Positions 17,499 through 28,479 of a stretch of DNA of 64,000 nt are shown here, in pieces. The DNA comes from CAWAHD01 sp963781785 (GTDB lineage: Bacteria; Planctomycetota; Planctomycetia; Isosphaerales; Isosphaeraceae), in NCBI GenBank assembly GCA_963781785.1, contig CAWAHD010000001.1, positions 1,116,001-1,180,000 of the forward strand. The letters run 5' to 3'. The notes below the pieces were generated by a model that did no database searches, had not been told where the DNA came from, and saw nothing but the letters and a program-made list of their open reading frames with translations. The stretch's first letter is position 1. The number at the start of each line of letters is the position of its first letter. Made by a program: the position numbers and the translations under genes.

Positions 17499-19787
17499 TC
17501 AAGGGCGCGCGGCCCCCGGGGCGACAGGCGCCGGGCGGAACGACTTTCCCCGTTTCTCCTCCGGCACTTCGGACAGATCGACGACGACGGCCTCGCCCTC
17601 CTTGATTCCCTGCGTGACCTCGACGAGCGTTCCATCCGTGAGTCCGAGCGACACATTGCGCAATTCGACCATGCCGTCGATGTTTCTCACGGCCACGTGC
17701 GTGGGCATTCCGGGAAGCACCGCTCGCGCCGGCACCGTGAGAACGTCATTGAGCTCGGCAACCACCATTTCGACTTGGGCCAGCATGTCGCGGCTCAGTG
17801 CCGGTGGGGGATTCTCTATCAGAACCTGTGCGGGGTAGACACGATCCGACCCGTCGAAACTCTCGCCCCCGGCGTTTGGATCAGGAGCGTGATGCCGTGG
17901 CGACACCTCTTTGACCACGCCGTCCAGAAGGCCGGGCAGTGCGTTGATCTTTATCTTGACTTGCTGCCCGGGCGCAACTCGCTCGATCATCGACTGAGGT
18001 ATCCTCGTATTCACCAGAAATGGGCTATTCAGGTCGATGATCTGAGAGATCTTCTGTCGCTCCATGACCACATCGCCGACGTCGAGAACCGGCCTGCCGG
18101 GCCGATTCGGCACGTTGGCGTAAATGAGCAGGCCGTCGGCAGGTGCGACGATCTTGCACGCATCGATCTGCCGGCGAACACGTGCTTCCCTGCGATGCTG
18201 GAGGTCATAGATCGCCTTCTTCGCGAGCTCGTCCGCGCGGTTGGTGTCGACACCGCCTTTGAGCTCCTTGATGGTTTTCGGCCCGGTGTAGTTCACAAGC
18301 AGATTGAGCTTGGCCTTGGCCTGATCGAGGGCCATCCGCGCTCTGTCCAGAGATTCTTCCGCCACTTCCAACCGATCGTCGACGTCTAGGCCCGCGAGAA
18401 CGTCCGCCGGCGTCATCACCCTGTTCCGCTCCCGCTCGGTGACGAGGGAGAGGATTGCTCGTCGAGCCTGGCTGGTTCGGTTCGCCCGTGCCTCAGCCTT
18501 CCGGATAGCTGATTCGGCGGCCGCCACCTGATCTTGGAGGGACCGTCTCTCCACGGGAAGAATCCCCTCGGAATACTCGACGACGGCCAGTTCTGCGTTC
18601 TCACGAGCGGACTTGGCCTTCTTGTAGGACGATTCGGCCCCTTGGACGGTGATGATCTGGTTCAGGAGACTGTCCGTGAGCGCCCGTGAGTCGAGCTCGC
18701 ACACGAGCTCGCCCTTCTTGACCTCCGTATTCCCGGGATGGAGCGAGACGATCGTCGTCGCACCTTCGACCTGCGAGACCGCATCAAACGACCGGGACCG
18801 CGCCACGATCCCTGGCGCGAACTCGGTCGCACGAAGCTTGCCTCGCCGGACCGTCAACGTGGGGAAATCATCGGGGGAGGCTACAGCGCGCTGGCTCGTT
18901 TCAGCTCCGCCAGCCGTGCCTTTGTTCCGGCCCCAAAGTTCGGCTCCAGCGCCGGCCGCACCAAGGCCGAACACGATCGAGGCGATCTTGAACCATCGCG
19001 CGATGAACATGGCTTTGAGAACTCCCTGGGCGAGAACCGTAGCGGAGCCCGGAACGACTGCTGGAATCGTGGCGAGCTGGACTGCGGCCCGGCAGGTTGC
19101 TTCGACGAGTGTTCGAGAGAGCAGGGCATTCGGGACGTCGAGCCCGATGGCGCCGCCGAGCAAGGCCGGCGTAGGTGCCAGCCCACGGCGGCGAAACCGA
19201 TCGCGCAGCCGTTCGCGTCCCCGTGCCAGGCGGCTCTTGACCGTCCCGATCGGCCACCCAAGGTGCCGCGCCGCCTGCTCGTGGGTGCACCCCTCCAGGT
19301 CGCACAGGACCACGGCCCTCCGGAACCGCTCGGGCAGCCGCTCGATCTCCTCGTGGACTGCCTGACCGAGGTCTTCACCGGCCGGATCTCCTCTCTCCAG
19401 AACCACTTCGGCCGCTGCCTTGCGCTCGTGGCTCCTCCTCCGTGCAGCCACCTTACGTGCGCTCGACGCCGTCCGGTACGCGACTTGATGAAGCCATGGT
19501 CCCAGCGAATCCCGCACCCATAACCCTCGGGCCTTCTTGACTAGCACCAGAAACGTCGCCTGAAACGCATCGTCGCTCTCGTGACAGTCAAAGAGCACGC
19601 TCCGGCAGACGCTGAGAACCATCCGGCCGTGCCGCTCGACCAGGATCGCGAAAGCCATTTCGGAGACATCGCCCCGGGCCGACGCGAACCGCTCCAGCAG
19701 TTGTCCGTCGGTCAGCTCCCCGAACGTCCCCGCGTCAAAGAGCACACGAAGGGGCCGGATGGCAGACCCGCTCTTTCCGCTCGCCAC
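17499..19787 (-). CDS. ECF sigma factor fused to a HlyD-family adaptor
   Basis: One unbroken 762-residue frame with two unrelated parts. Residues 1 to about 200 are an ECF RNA-polymerase sigma factor: region 2 has SDDAFQATFLVLVKKA and region 4 has HLGWPIGTVKSRLARGRERL. A hydrophobic stretch of the AMFIARWFKIASIVFGL type follows at about residue 270. The rest is a periplasmic efflux adaptor of the HlyD type: a beta-barrel or lipoyl portion, a long coiled coil (about 370 to 540, AESSYKKAKSARENAELAVV), and VPARAVLPGMPTHVAV near the end. The start is a GTG at 19787 with a strong AGGAGA 9 nt upstream. The layout suggests a sigma factor tethered to the membrane by its own adaptor. Such sigma fusions with long C-terminal extensions are known in planctomycetes. 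Confidence 0.85.
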   Translation of the reverse strand: MASGKSGSAIRPLRVLFDAGTFGELTDGQLLERFASARGDVSEMAFAILVERHGRMVLSVCRSVLFDCHESDDAFQATFLVLVKKARGLWVRDSLGPWLHQVAYRTASSARKVAARRRSHERKAAAEVVLERGDPAGEDLGQAVHEEIERLPERFRRAVVLCDLEGCTHEQAARHLGWPIGTVKSRLARGRERLRDRFRRRGLAPTPALLGGAIGLDVPNALLSRTLVEATCRAAVQLATIPAVVPGSATVLAQGVLKAMFIARWFKIASIVFGLGAAGAGAELWGRNKGTAGGAETSQRAVASPDDFPTLTVRRGKLRATEFAPGIVARSRSFDAVSQVEGATTIVSLHPGNTEVKKGELVCELDSRALTDSLLNQIITVQGAESSYKKAKSARENAELAVVEYSEGILPVERRSLQDQVAAAESAIRKAEARANRTSQARRAILSLVTERERNRVMTPADVLAGLDVDDRLEVAEESLDRARMALDQAKAKLNLLVNYTGPKTIKELKGGVDTNRADELAKKAIYDLQHRREARVRRQIDACKIVAPADGLLIYANVPNRPGRPVLDVGDVVMERQKISQIIDLNSPFLVNTRIPQSMIERVAPGQQVKIKINALPGLLDGVVKEVSPRHHAPDPNAGGESFDGSDRVYPAQVLIENPPPALSRDMLAQVEMVVAELNDVLTVPARAVLPGMPTHVAVRNIDGMVELRNVSLGLTDGTLVEVTQGIKEGEAVVVDLSEVPEEKRGKSFRPAPVAPGAARP

Positions 19788-20239
19788 GAACGTGTATCTC
19801 CTGTGCCTCAGTTCCCCTCGCTATCAATAATGGAGCGCGATGAGCCGATGGATCCAACATTTTCAAGAGCCTTCCGTAGATTTCCTCGTCCCCTTTGCTT
19901 GCCTTGTTTTCCTCTTGGGCTGATTGCTGGAGCATGGCTCGCCCTTGACTCAAACCAACGATCCGGCTATTTTGCCCGGCGATTGTCCCGTCACATGCAT
20001 GTCTTGAGTTCAGTCACACTGGGCCGAACCGGAGGCGGCTGATTTCCCCTCCACGTCGGAATTGCGCGTTTTCCGAGGGTCTCCGCGTCGCTCGGGCGGG
20101 GGCATCTCCGGAGTTCGATCTGCGTCCCTCGGGCGGCTTCGCATGTCTCTCGGATTCGATGAGTGGAAAACCGGTACATCGCGGGACGGCCCGTGAGTTC
20201 TGTCGGCCCGCAACACGTGCCGGTTGTTTGGGAGGAACC
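19788..20239. other. Intergenic region, divergent
   Basis: About 450 bp between the sigma-HlyD gene (minus) and the LptD-like gene (plus). It must contain both promoters. The small frames here lack ribosome sites and family features. I see no riboswitch-like or strongly palindromic element. Confidence 0.5.
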
Positions 20240-23200
20240 GTGCGAGGGTACGACCGATCCAGTCGCTACCCGCCTCGCGGCGTGTGGTTTGGTCTCATCC
20301 TCGTCATGGGGATGGTGCGCGCCATCGTCGCCCAGGAGGCGCTGGATGAGGAATCCGCGCGCTCGCCAGAGCGGGGCCATCGCCTTGGCCGCCGGCCGGG
20401 TGACGCACTGGATCGCGCCTGATGGCCATTGGGTCCTCCTTCAGGGCAATTCGTCGGTGCTGCAGGGTGTTACACGGCGTCCGTGCGCGCGAGGCCCTCG
20501 TTCGGATCGTGGACGTCTCCACTGATACCGACAAGATCTCGCAGCTCGAAGTCTATGCCGAAGGACAGGTGCGCGTTGACGGGAGTGACAGATCACCTCG
20601 CTCCACCTTCCACGCGGTCTTTCGTGCGGCCGAGGTCCACCTACGATGCCACGAGAAGAGCGGTCCGAACCGCGCTCAAAAACCCTCCCTTGCTATTGCC
20701 TATCATCCGCCGCTCGGGATTCCTCACTCCAAATCGGCCTGCCCTTGCTAAGGCGACCGCCGACACGGACCTGGTCGCTGCGCCTCTGCGCAGCGGCCCG
20801 TCGATCCTGCCGACCCAGGCCGTCGTCTCCAACTCTCCGGGCACACCAGTGCTTGAGCCATCCCTGCCCGCAACGTCGAGTGGCGCCAGACCGACAAACA
20901 CGGGCTCCCGTGCGGCGCAGCCTCCGCCGACACCCAAGCTCGACTCGACGGTCCAGCAAGCTCAGCTCTCGGCGGCTCCTGCCGCCGGCACGGCCGCTGT
21001 TGATGGTGCGGCGGCTCCGGCAGCCGATCCGGAAGTCCGGCAGGCGACAGCCGCGCAGGTTCCCGGTGGTGCTCAAGGGCCCGCGATCGACTTGCCGCCG
21101 ATCGAAGGCGCACCCGATGTTCAGGTTCCCAAGCTCCCGGCCAACCGGGACGACCTTCCTCCGCCGAGCGTTCAGCCATTGCCGGGAGCCGAGGGCCCGG
21201 TCTCGGTGCCGTCCCTGCGCGGCTCGACGACGCAGCCGGAGGGTGGGCGCACGAATCGCCCGCCGCCACCGCCCATCGTGCCGATCATGCCCGGCAGCTA
21301 TCGCCCGACAAGCCTCGTTCCCCGGAGCGGACGAAAACTCGAGATCCACAAGCTCCCGACCACTCCGGATGGCGTCGAGATCTGGATCTGCCGCGGAGGA
21401 ATCAACATCATCACCAAGCATCCCCGATTCGGCACGATCGACATCGAGTCCGACGAGGCCGTCATCTGGCGCGGTCCGGGACCGGAGAAGGGCCAGCCGA
21501 TTCCGGGCCCCAACGGCGAGACCTGGGTCGACGACGCCCGGCAGCCGATGGAGGTCTACCTGGAAGGGAACGTCGTGCTCCGCCAGGACGAGAACAAGTT
21601 GGCCGGCAAAGGCGACCAGCGCACCATCCGCTCCCCTCGGCTCTATTACGACTTCCTCACCGACCGGTTCCTGGCCCCCAATGCTGAAATCGACATGTTT
21701 GCACCTTCGCTCCTGGCCCCGATCAAGATCAAGTCGCCGCGGCATCGAGCAGTTTCGGCCGGCCGGTGCAGTTGCCCAACGGGACCTTCACCCTCTCCGA
21801 ACAACCGGAAATCCGCGCCGAACCCTCGACCATGACCGGCAGCCGCTTTCCCAACCCGGGCTACAAGATCACGAGCAGCTCGATTGACCTGACTCGGCTA
21901 CTCCCGGCCGCTACCAATCCCGATCACTGGTCAAGAAGCCAGGCGATCCCGAGCGACCCCAACTCCGCCGCCCGAAGAGGACATCTGGCGGGTGGATGCC
22001 CGCCAGAACTTTTACTTCGCGGGGCCCGATCCCCCTCTTCTACTGGCCGCACGTCGTCCAGGACATCGACGACCTCGAGCCTCCGCTGCGCATGATCGGC
22101 TTCAACACCAACAACTATTTCGGCCAGCAGTTGAAGACGGACTGCAATGGCTTCCGGCTGCTCGGGCAAGCGCGGCCCAAGTTCATCGACCTCTGGAACA
22201 TCGATGTCGACTACCTGAGCAGCGCGCACCAAGGACTTTCCGGCGCTCGGCAGCGAGATGGGCTGGTACGGCAGCGACCTGATCCGCGACTTACAGGACC
22301 CGTACCGCAAGGACCGCAATCCCTCCGACAACTTCACCAAGAACTATTTCGGGTACTTCGACATCTGGGGCCTCAAGGATGCGGGCGTCGACGTCCTGGG
22401 CACCGGGCCGGCGATCGTCACCAACGGTCCGCCCGGCGCGGGAAAGTCCGGGTTTCAGCGTAGCGACGACCCGCCGTTCCAGGAGATGCGCGGACGGCTC
22501 AATATCCGCCACAACCAACGCTTTCTTCCCGAGGACGAAGACCACCTCTTCGAAGAGCTGAGGCTCCAGCTCGAAGTTGCCTACGCTTCCGACCGAAATT
22601 TCATCGAAGAATACTACAAACGCCTCTTCGACACGGGGATGGACCAGGAAACCCTGGCCTATCGTCATCTGGCAGAAAGACAACCAGTATGCCAACCTCT
22701 GGACCGAGGCCAACCTTCAGAACTGGTACACCGACACCCAATGGCTCCCACGTGCCGATTACTACCGCCTGGGCGACTCGCTCTTCTCGAAACATGTTTA
22801 ATTATTACACGCATACAGGTCTGGATTATGCAACAATCCATACCGACGTTATGGTGAATAATCCCAACTTATTCGCATTCCTTCCCTACGATCCGATTTC
22901 GAACACGACCGGGACGTTTTCCTCGGGGCGGTTCTACACGAACCACGAGCTGGACATGCCGCTCAATCTCGGCAACGTCGTGCGGTTCGTGCCCTACGTT
23001 CAGGGGCAGGCGGTCGGTTGGACCGACCAGCTTGGCGGCGGCCCGCTCGGCCATCTGCCGACCGGGGCCATGGGCCGAATCTGGGGCGCGGCCGGGCTTC
23101 GCGCCGAGGTTACGGCATGGAAAAGTCTACAACGGGGTCGAAAGCGAGCTCTGGAACGTGCACGGACTCAACAACAAGATCAGCCTGTTCGGCGATGCCA

Positions 23201-24042
23201 GGACCGCCTGGTCGAACGTGAAGCTCAACAACATCGCCGTTCAGGATGATCTCGACGACAATACCTATGAGTATGTTCGCCGCTATCTGGCGATCACCGA
23301 GCTTCACCGGCGGGCATTCTTGCCGTTTCCCTACGACCCGCGGCACCTGATTCTACGCCAGACCCTGTCGCCGATCACCGGAACGACCGACGTTCAGGCC
23401 TCGATCAACACCGTACAGATGGGAGTTCACCAGCGGCTACAAACCAAGCGGGGGCCCAAGGGCCGGCGGCGGATCGTCGACTATATGACTCTCGACGCAT
23501 CGACGACGTACTTTCCGACCGCGGCCCGCGATAACTTCGGGACTCCCTGGGGCCAGGCCATGTACAACTGGCAGTGGTACATCGGCGATCGCACCAGCAT
23601 CGTTTCCGCCGGCTGGTTCGACTTCTTCAAGCTCGTCGGCAGCACTCCTCTGAACAATAACCTGGTTTCGGGATACAACCCGAACGGCTCAACATCATCA
23701 CCACCGGCGTCTCGATCAGCCCGGCCCCCCCGCTCCAACTACTACCTGGGTTATTCGATCATCGACACCGGCCCAATCAAGACCTCGGCCGCCAACGTCT
23801 CGATGAGCTATTGGCTGAGCCCGAAGTGGTATGGTACTTATTCGACGTCGTACGACTTCGGCGACGCCATCCTGCTGGCCTCGATGTTCTCGTTCACACG
23901 GATCGGCGCCGATTACATCACGACCATCGGTCTGTCAGTCGACCCTCAGCGACTGAACAGTTTCAACTTCGGGGTTCAGATCGTCCCGCGGCTGAGCCCC
24001 GGCATAGGCGGCGGAGGGCGACGCGGGCTCGGGTGGATTTGA
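20240..24042 (+). pseudogene. LptD/OstA-like outer-membrane barrel protein, broken in many places
   Basis: Segments in several frames form a protein of about 1,260 residues. It starts at a GTG at 20240 with GGAGGAACC before it and a hydrophobic leader (VWFGLILVMGMVRAIVAQ). A Pro-rich linker follows (PPPPPIVPIMPGS region), then an OstA-type jelly roll (VEIWICRGGINIITKHPRF, PMEVYLEGNVVLRQDENK, DFLTDRFLAPNAEIDMF), then a C-terminal barrel region (DPPFQEMRGRLNIRHNQRFL, WLSPKWYGTYSTSYDFGD, DYITTIGLSVDPQRLNSFNF). This matches planctomycete proteins annotated as organic-solvent tolerance or LPS assembly. I count about ten frame changes, nearly all one-base gains or two-base losses. The part at about 22790-22880 is much AT-richer than the rest. 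Confidence 0.7.
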
Positions 24043-24092
24043 TACGCGGTTTGCTCCCACTCAGTGACCTGACCTGCCCAAAGGCGTCGGCC

Positions 24093-24608
24093 ATGAGCGA
24101 TCAAAAACGTTCGAACGAGATCGTCGCCGCCGACGCGCCGCTGAGCATCGAGCCGGCGGCGCCTCTTCAGCCCGGTTTCGATCGGGACGAGCGCGTACCG
24201 GATCTCGATGACCCGTCGGATCTGAACGCACAGGCTGACCGTCGTAACGCCCGTGGCAAACTCGCGGCCGGCTGGCGTGGGCTCAAGGCCTCGATCCGAG
24301 GTGACTCCAGCTTCTTCGCGCACGGCTATCGCGGCACCTTGATCGCCCTGACCGCCGCGCTCTTGGGAATCGACCAGCGAGGTTGGTGCCTGCTGATCGT
24401 CGGCGCTTGCTTGGTGTTGATTGCAGAGCTCGCCCACAGCGCCGTCGACACCTTGGCGCGAGCAGTCGGTGACCCCGACGAGCCCCGTCTCAAAACCGCC
24501 CGCGAGATCGCAGCCGCGGGGGTCCTCGTGGCAGCCTTCGGCTCCGGAGCCGTCACGGTCATCGTTCTCTCGTGGAAGTTCGCCGAGCTGCTTGCCGGTG
24601 GCGCGTGA
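24093..24608 (+). CDS. dgkA: Diacylglycerol kinase-like membrane protein (DgkA family)
   Basis: A 171-residue protein. A charged N-terminal 60 residues lead to a segment RGLKASIRGDSSFFAHGYRG.. type, then hydrophobic segments (GTLIALTAALLG, GWCLLIVGACLVLIAELAHS, AAAGVLVAAFGSGAVTVIVL). The E of the catalytic helix is present in AELAHSAVD (DgkA usually has ELLNTAIE; here N is His and the last E is Asp). DgkA phosphorylates diacylglycerol or undecaprenol in the membrane. The start ATG at 24093 sits just inside the long open frame, and the N-terminal extension is longer than in E. coli. It is convergent with the VWA gene, with only 5 bp between the stops. Confidence 0.55.
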   Translation: MSDQKRSNEIVAADAPLSIEPAAPLQPGFDRDERVPDLDDPSDLNAQADRRNARGKLAAGWRGLKASIRGDSSFFAHGYRGTLIALTAALLGIDQRGWCLLIVGACLVLIAELAHSAVDTLARAVGDPDEPRLKTAREIAAAGVLVAAFGSGAVTVIVLSWKFAELLAGGA

Positions 24609-24613
24609 GTCTA

Positions 24614-25753
24614 TCAGGAGTGGTATCGCCTGGTACGCCGGCCGCCGATGAAGCTCTCGAATACAAGATTGCCAACTTCGTCGGTCGAGCAGTAAGCGGC
24701 AACCCCGCGCGACACGCGGGCCATTTCCTCGACAAAATTGACCAAGCCCAGATAGAAGTAATCTTCGATCAACGCGAAGCTGGAAATGCGGATGCCGACG
24801 TTGGCGCAGTTTCTGGCCTCGGCGAGGGTGTGTTGAGCGGTCTTCTCGGCGGGGGGATAAATCAGGACGACTTCCCGCCCCTCGATGTGAGCAGTCGGCT
24901 CGCCATCGGTGATGATGATGATTTGCTTGTTGGCAGCGGGCTGGCGTGAGAGGACGCTCCGGGCCAGGCGAAGGCCGGCATGGATATTGGTGAAATGCTG
25001 TGGAACGCGCCCGAGTGGGTGATCGAGGTCGACCCGAATGTGGACCCGGCTCTCGAACAGGCTGACCGGCTTGGGCGCCGAGCTCAAAAGCTGGCGCTCG
25101 TTCATCAGGCTGGCGAATGTGTAAAAGCCGATCATCTGCAGAGAGTCTTGGGGGTAGCGGGCTCGAACCATCGCCTGGAGGGCGAGGGCCACCTTCTTGG
25201 TCATATAGTACTTGCCGTAGCGGCCCATCGAGCCGCTCATGTCGATCAAGACCACGGTGGCGCATCGGGTCTGATACTCCGTCTCGTGGACGACGTAGTC
25301 ATCCGGCCCAACGCGGATCGGCACCCCACCTCCCTGGCGAATGTAGGCGTTCTTCAGGGTTTCATGCAGATCGAGATTCGCCAGGGAATCACCGTAGACG
25401 TACGGCCGCGTGTCCTCGAGAGGAACACTTCCTTCACCTTTCTCGTGGGTGTCGTGTCGGCCCAGCGCATCGCGGCGGAACGACTGAAACAGATCCTCGA
25501 GCGCCCGATTCTCGATGCGCCGCACACCGCGAGGCGTGATCCGCCACTGGCCGTCGCTGTCCTTCTCGATCAAGCCGTCCTTCTGGATCAGCTCGATGAT
25601 TTCCGGAATCTCGTCCTCGAGCTGGTCGAGGTTTTCCAGAACGCGGTCGCCGCGCTGCATCAGGTATTCCGCGAGCTGGTCGAAGACCTGGTCTGCCGAC
25701 TGTGGCAGGAACTGCTGCGAGCCATCCCACCGGGAATACTCAAAGAGCGGCAT
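24614..25753 (-). CDS. VWA-domain protein, partner of MoxR
   Basis: A 379-residue cytosolic protein. The C-terminal half is a von Willebrand A domain with MIDAS motif VLIDMSGSMGRY and a later IIIITDGEPTAH. The first 120 residues are helical, with EYSRWDGSQQFLPQSADQVF near the start. The start ATG at 25753 has AGAGGGA upstream. The gene follows MoxR by 48 bp on the same strand, which is the classic MoxR/VWA pair, thought to help fold or assemble metal- or complex-bearing proteins. The client is unknown. Confidence 0.85.
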   Translation of the reverse strand: MPLFEYSRWDGSQQFLPQSADQVFDQLAEYLMQRGDRVLENLDQLEDEIPEIIELIQKDGLIEKDSDGQWRITPRGVRRIENRALEDLFQSFRRDALGRHDTHEKGEGSVPLEDTRPYVYGDSLANLDLHETLKNAYIRQGGGVPIRVGPDDYVVHETEYQTRCATVVLIDMSGSMGRYGKYYMTKKVALALQAMVRARYPQDSLQMIGFYTFASLMNERQLLSSAPKPVSLFESRVHIRVDLDHPLGRVPQHFTNIHAGLRLARSVLSRQPAANKQIIIITDGEPTAHIEGREVVLIYPPAEKTAQHTLAEARNCANVGIRISSFALIEDYFYLGLVNFVEEMARVSRGVAAYCSTDEVGNLVFESFIGGRRTRRYHS

Positions 25754-25801
25754 TCGGCGGTCCCTCTTTTTGCGATCCAGGCCAAGATTCCATACCGCGC
25801 T

Positions 25802-27242
25802 CTAGCGACGATACGATCGAGTGCCCGATTTGGCCGATTTGTTGAGCTTGTTGTGAACGTGCAGCCCCTCGAGAATGAACTCGGCCGCGCTCGAACAGGC
25901 GATGTCGCGAGCGTCGCGCTCCGCCAGGTTGTTGATCGACGCGGCCGCCAGCTCGTCAGCCCGCTTCCGAAGGCCCGGGATCTTGCCGATGCGCTCGAGC
26001 ACAGCGCGGGCAGGAACGTCGTCGCCGATTTCCACGCTCTGCCCCGTCTCAAAATGATCGACGATCGGCCGCAGCTCGCGGGTATCAACGTGAAGGGTGA
26101 AGATATTCTTGACCGCTTCGTCAATGATGCGGTGGATCAGCTTGTCCTCGTGTCCGTCGTCTTCCGACATCGTCAGCTCGAGCTTGCCGCGCGAGCTGGC
26201 GGCGGCAAAGCCCAGGTCCGAGACCCGGGGGATGACCCAGGGCTCGTGGTGCACGATGGCCCTTCTCTCGGCATTCGAGACCACGTTCTCCAGGTTGGCG
26301 ATCGACATGCGCACCGATACGCCCGACTGCTGGTTGACATGCGGCGAAGACCGCGCCAGCCCGCGCGATTTCCTCGACAATTTGCTTGATGTAGACCGGG
26401 ATCGCCACCGTGGTCTTACTGTTGCCGCGGTCGAGCCAGGCATTCTGGTCGCTGATCAGGATGCCGATCTCGCGGGTGAGCGGATAATGGGTGCGGATGA
26501 CGGATCCGATCCGATCTTTCAGCGGCGTGACGATCCTCCCTCGATTGGTATAGTCTTCCGGGTTGGCCGAGAAAACCATGCACAGATCGAGATCGAGACG
26601 CACCGGGTAACCTCGGATCTGGACATCCCGTTCCTCGAGCACGTTGAACAGCCCGACCTGGATCTTGGGTGCGAGGTCGGGCAGTTCGTTGATGCAGAAG
26701 ATGCCGCGGTTGGTGCGGGGAATCAGGCCGAAATGCATGGTGAGCTCACTCGAGAGGTAGCGACCCTCGGCATGCTTGATCATATCGACCTCGCCGATCA
26801 AGTCGGCGATCGTGACGTCCGGTGTGGCAAGTTTTTCGTGGTAGCGGTCCTGACGGCCAATCCACTCGATCGGCGTCGCATCGCCCTGGGAGGTGACCAG
26901 GTCGCGGGCGTACCGCGAAACCGGCGCGTACGGGTTGTCGTGGATCTCCGAACCGGCGATGATCGGAACGGCGTCGTCGAGCAACTGGACAAGCTGGCGA
27001 AGCATCCTCGTTTTGGCCTGCCCGCGCAGACCCAGGAACAGAATGTCGTGCTTGGACAGGATCGCATTTTGAACCTGGGGCACCACGGTCTCGTCGTAAC
27101 CCAGGATATCGGGAAACAGCGCCTCGCCCGCGACGAGCTTGGCGATCAGGTTGCGCCGCATTTCATCCTTGACCGGCTCGATCCGATAACCGCTCGCCAG
27201 AAGCGTGCCCAAGGTCTGCGGCCGATCCACCGTCATCACCAT
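25802..27242 (-). CDS. MoxR-type AAA ATPase, frame broken once
   Basis: Chaperone-like AAA ATPase of the MoxR (magnesium chelatase subunit I-like) class, about 480 residues when joined. It has Walker A LGLRGQAKTRML, a MoxR-type FCINELPDLAPKIQVGLFNV (Walker B), and SANPEDYTNRG (sensor). The frame breaks at about 26345-26355: IVEEIARAG continues as ARSSPHVNQQSGVSVRMSIA in the next frame. Removing one G from GGG there gives IARLARSSPHVNQQ, which restores the expected sequence, so this is probably a one-base error or a very recent mutation. Start ATG at 27242 follows AGGAGG by 6 nt. It is followed by the VWA gene 48 bp on, in one operon. Confidence 0.85.
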
Positions 27243-27480
27243 CCTGCCCCTCCTCTTGTGGCCGATTCGCCCTGCGCCTCTCACAAGCCATTCCCATGCT
27301 AGGGGGCCGGCCAGTGGAAGTCAACGAGACGCGACAATCCAAGTGTGCACGTATGTCGGACCAGCCAAGGGAGGTATGGAATACCGGAAAGCCGCAGGCG
27401 CAACTTCTGATGTTGGGTCTCGAAGTCTTCGCTGAGACGGAACCACAAATCGGCCCAACGCAACGACCTGGTAACCCGGG

Positions 27481-28479
27481 TCAGTAATCGAACAGGCGGC
27501 TCACGCTCTCGCGGCGATGGATCGATTGGATGGCCTGAGCGAACAACCGGGCGACGCTGATGACCGTGCAGCAGGAGGGCAGGGGCTCAAAGCGGTATTC
27601 GATCGTGTCCGTGAGCACCAGTTCCTTGATTGGGCTCGCGGCGATCTTGGCGGCCGAGCCGTGCGAGAAGACTCCGTGCGAGACGCACGCATAAATATCC
27701 TTGGCGCCGCGCTTCTTGCAGCCGACGGCCATTTCGATCAATGTGCCGCCGGTGATCGTGAAGTCGTCCACGATCAAGACGTTTTTGCCCTCGACCTGGC
27801 CGACGATGCTGAGCATCTCGGCTTTCTCGTCGTGCGTGCGCCGCGTCTTGTTCCCGAAAACGACCGGGGCGTGCATCATCTCGGCAAACTTGTAAGCCTG
27901 CTTGCCGAAGCCGACGTCGGGCGCCGCCACGACGAGGTCGGGTATCTCCTTGGAGCGGAAATAGTCGACGAACACGGGCATCGCGTACAGGTGGTCGACG
28001 GGGATTTTGAAGAACCCCTGAATCTGGGGACTGTGGAGGTCGAGAGTGAGAACGCGGTCGGCGCCCGCCGCCTCGATGCAGTCTGCGCAGACGCGGGCCC
28101 GGATCGAGACCCGCGGCTCGTCTTTCTTGTCCCCCTTGGCGTACGAGAAATAAGGGATGACCGCCGTGACCTGCGTTGCGCTTGCACGCTTGAAAGCGTC
28201 GATCCAGAACAGAAGCTCGACGAAGTTGTCGTTGACCGGGTAATCCGTACCTTGAACGATGAAGACATCGCGGCCGCGCACGTTCTCCAGAACGCGTACA
28301 AACACGTTTCCCTCGCTGAAAACGTGCGTTTCCGACCGCGCCACGTCCATCCGAAAGTAGTCGCAGATCGCCTTGCCCAACTTCGGGCTGGACCTTCCGG
28401 CGAAGACCTTCAGCTCGCCATAGGGATCGGTCTTCTTGGATGAGTCGTCATTGCAAATCAGCGATTTGTCCATGCCCAC
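27481..28479 (-). CDS. prs: Ribose-phosphate pyrophosphokinase (PRPP synthetase)
   Basis: Transfers pyrophosphate from ATP to ribose 5-phosphate to give PRPP for nucleotide, His and Trp synthesis. The 332-residue length is normal. It keeps the PRPP-binding signature VLIVDDFTITGGTLIE and the N-terminal DLHSPQIQGFFKIPVDHLYA element, where DLHSxQIQGFF is the typical motif. The GTG at 28479 has GGAG 8 nt before it; an ATG two codons in (28473) is the alternative. The gene is alone on the minus strand and about 240 bp from MoxR, so it is not clearly in that operon. Confidence 0.92.
   Translation of the reverse strand: MGMDKSLICNDDSSKKTDPYGELKVFAGRSSPKLGKAICDYFRMDVARSETHVFSEGNVFVRVLENVRGRDVFIVQGTDYPVNDNFVELLFWIDAFKRASATQVTAVIPYFSYAKGDKKDEPRVSIRARVCADCIEAAGADRVLTLDLHSPQIQGFFKIPVDHLYAMPVFVDYFRSKEIPDLVVAAPDVGFGKQAYKFAEMMHAPVVFGNKTRRTHDEKAEMLSIVGQVEGKNVLIVDDFTITGGTLIEMAVGCKKRGAKDIYACVSHGVFSHGSAAKIAASPIKELVLTDTIEYRFEPLPSCCTVISVARLFAQAIQSIHRRESVSRLFDY

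Noticed and set aside
24614..27242. MoxR and VWA as a ternary defence module
   Set aside because: This pair is widespread as a house-keeping chaperone set and no third defence gene is adjacent.
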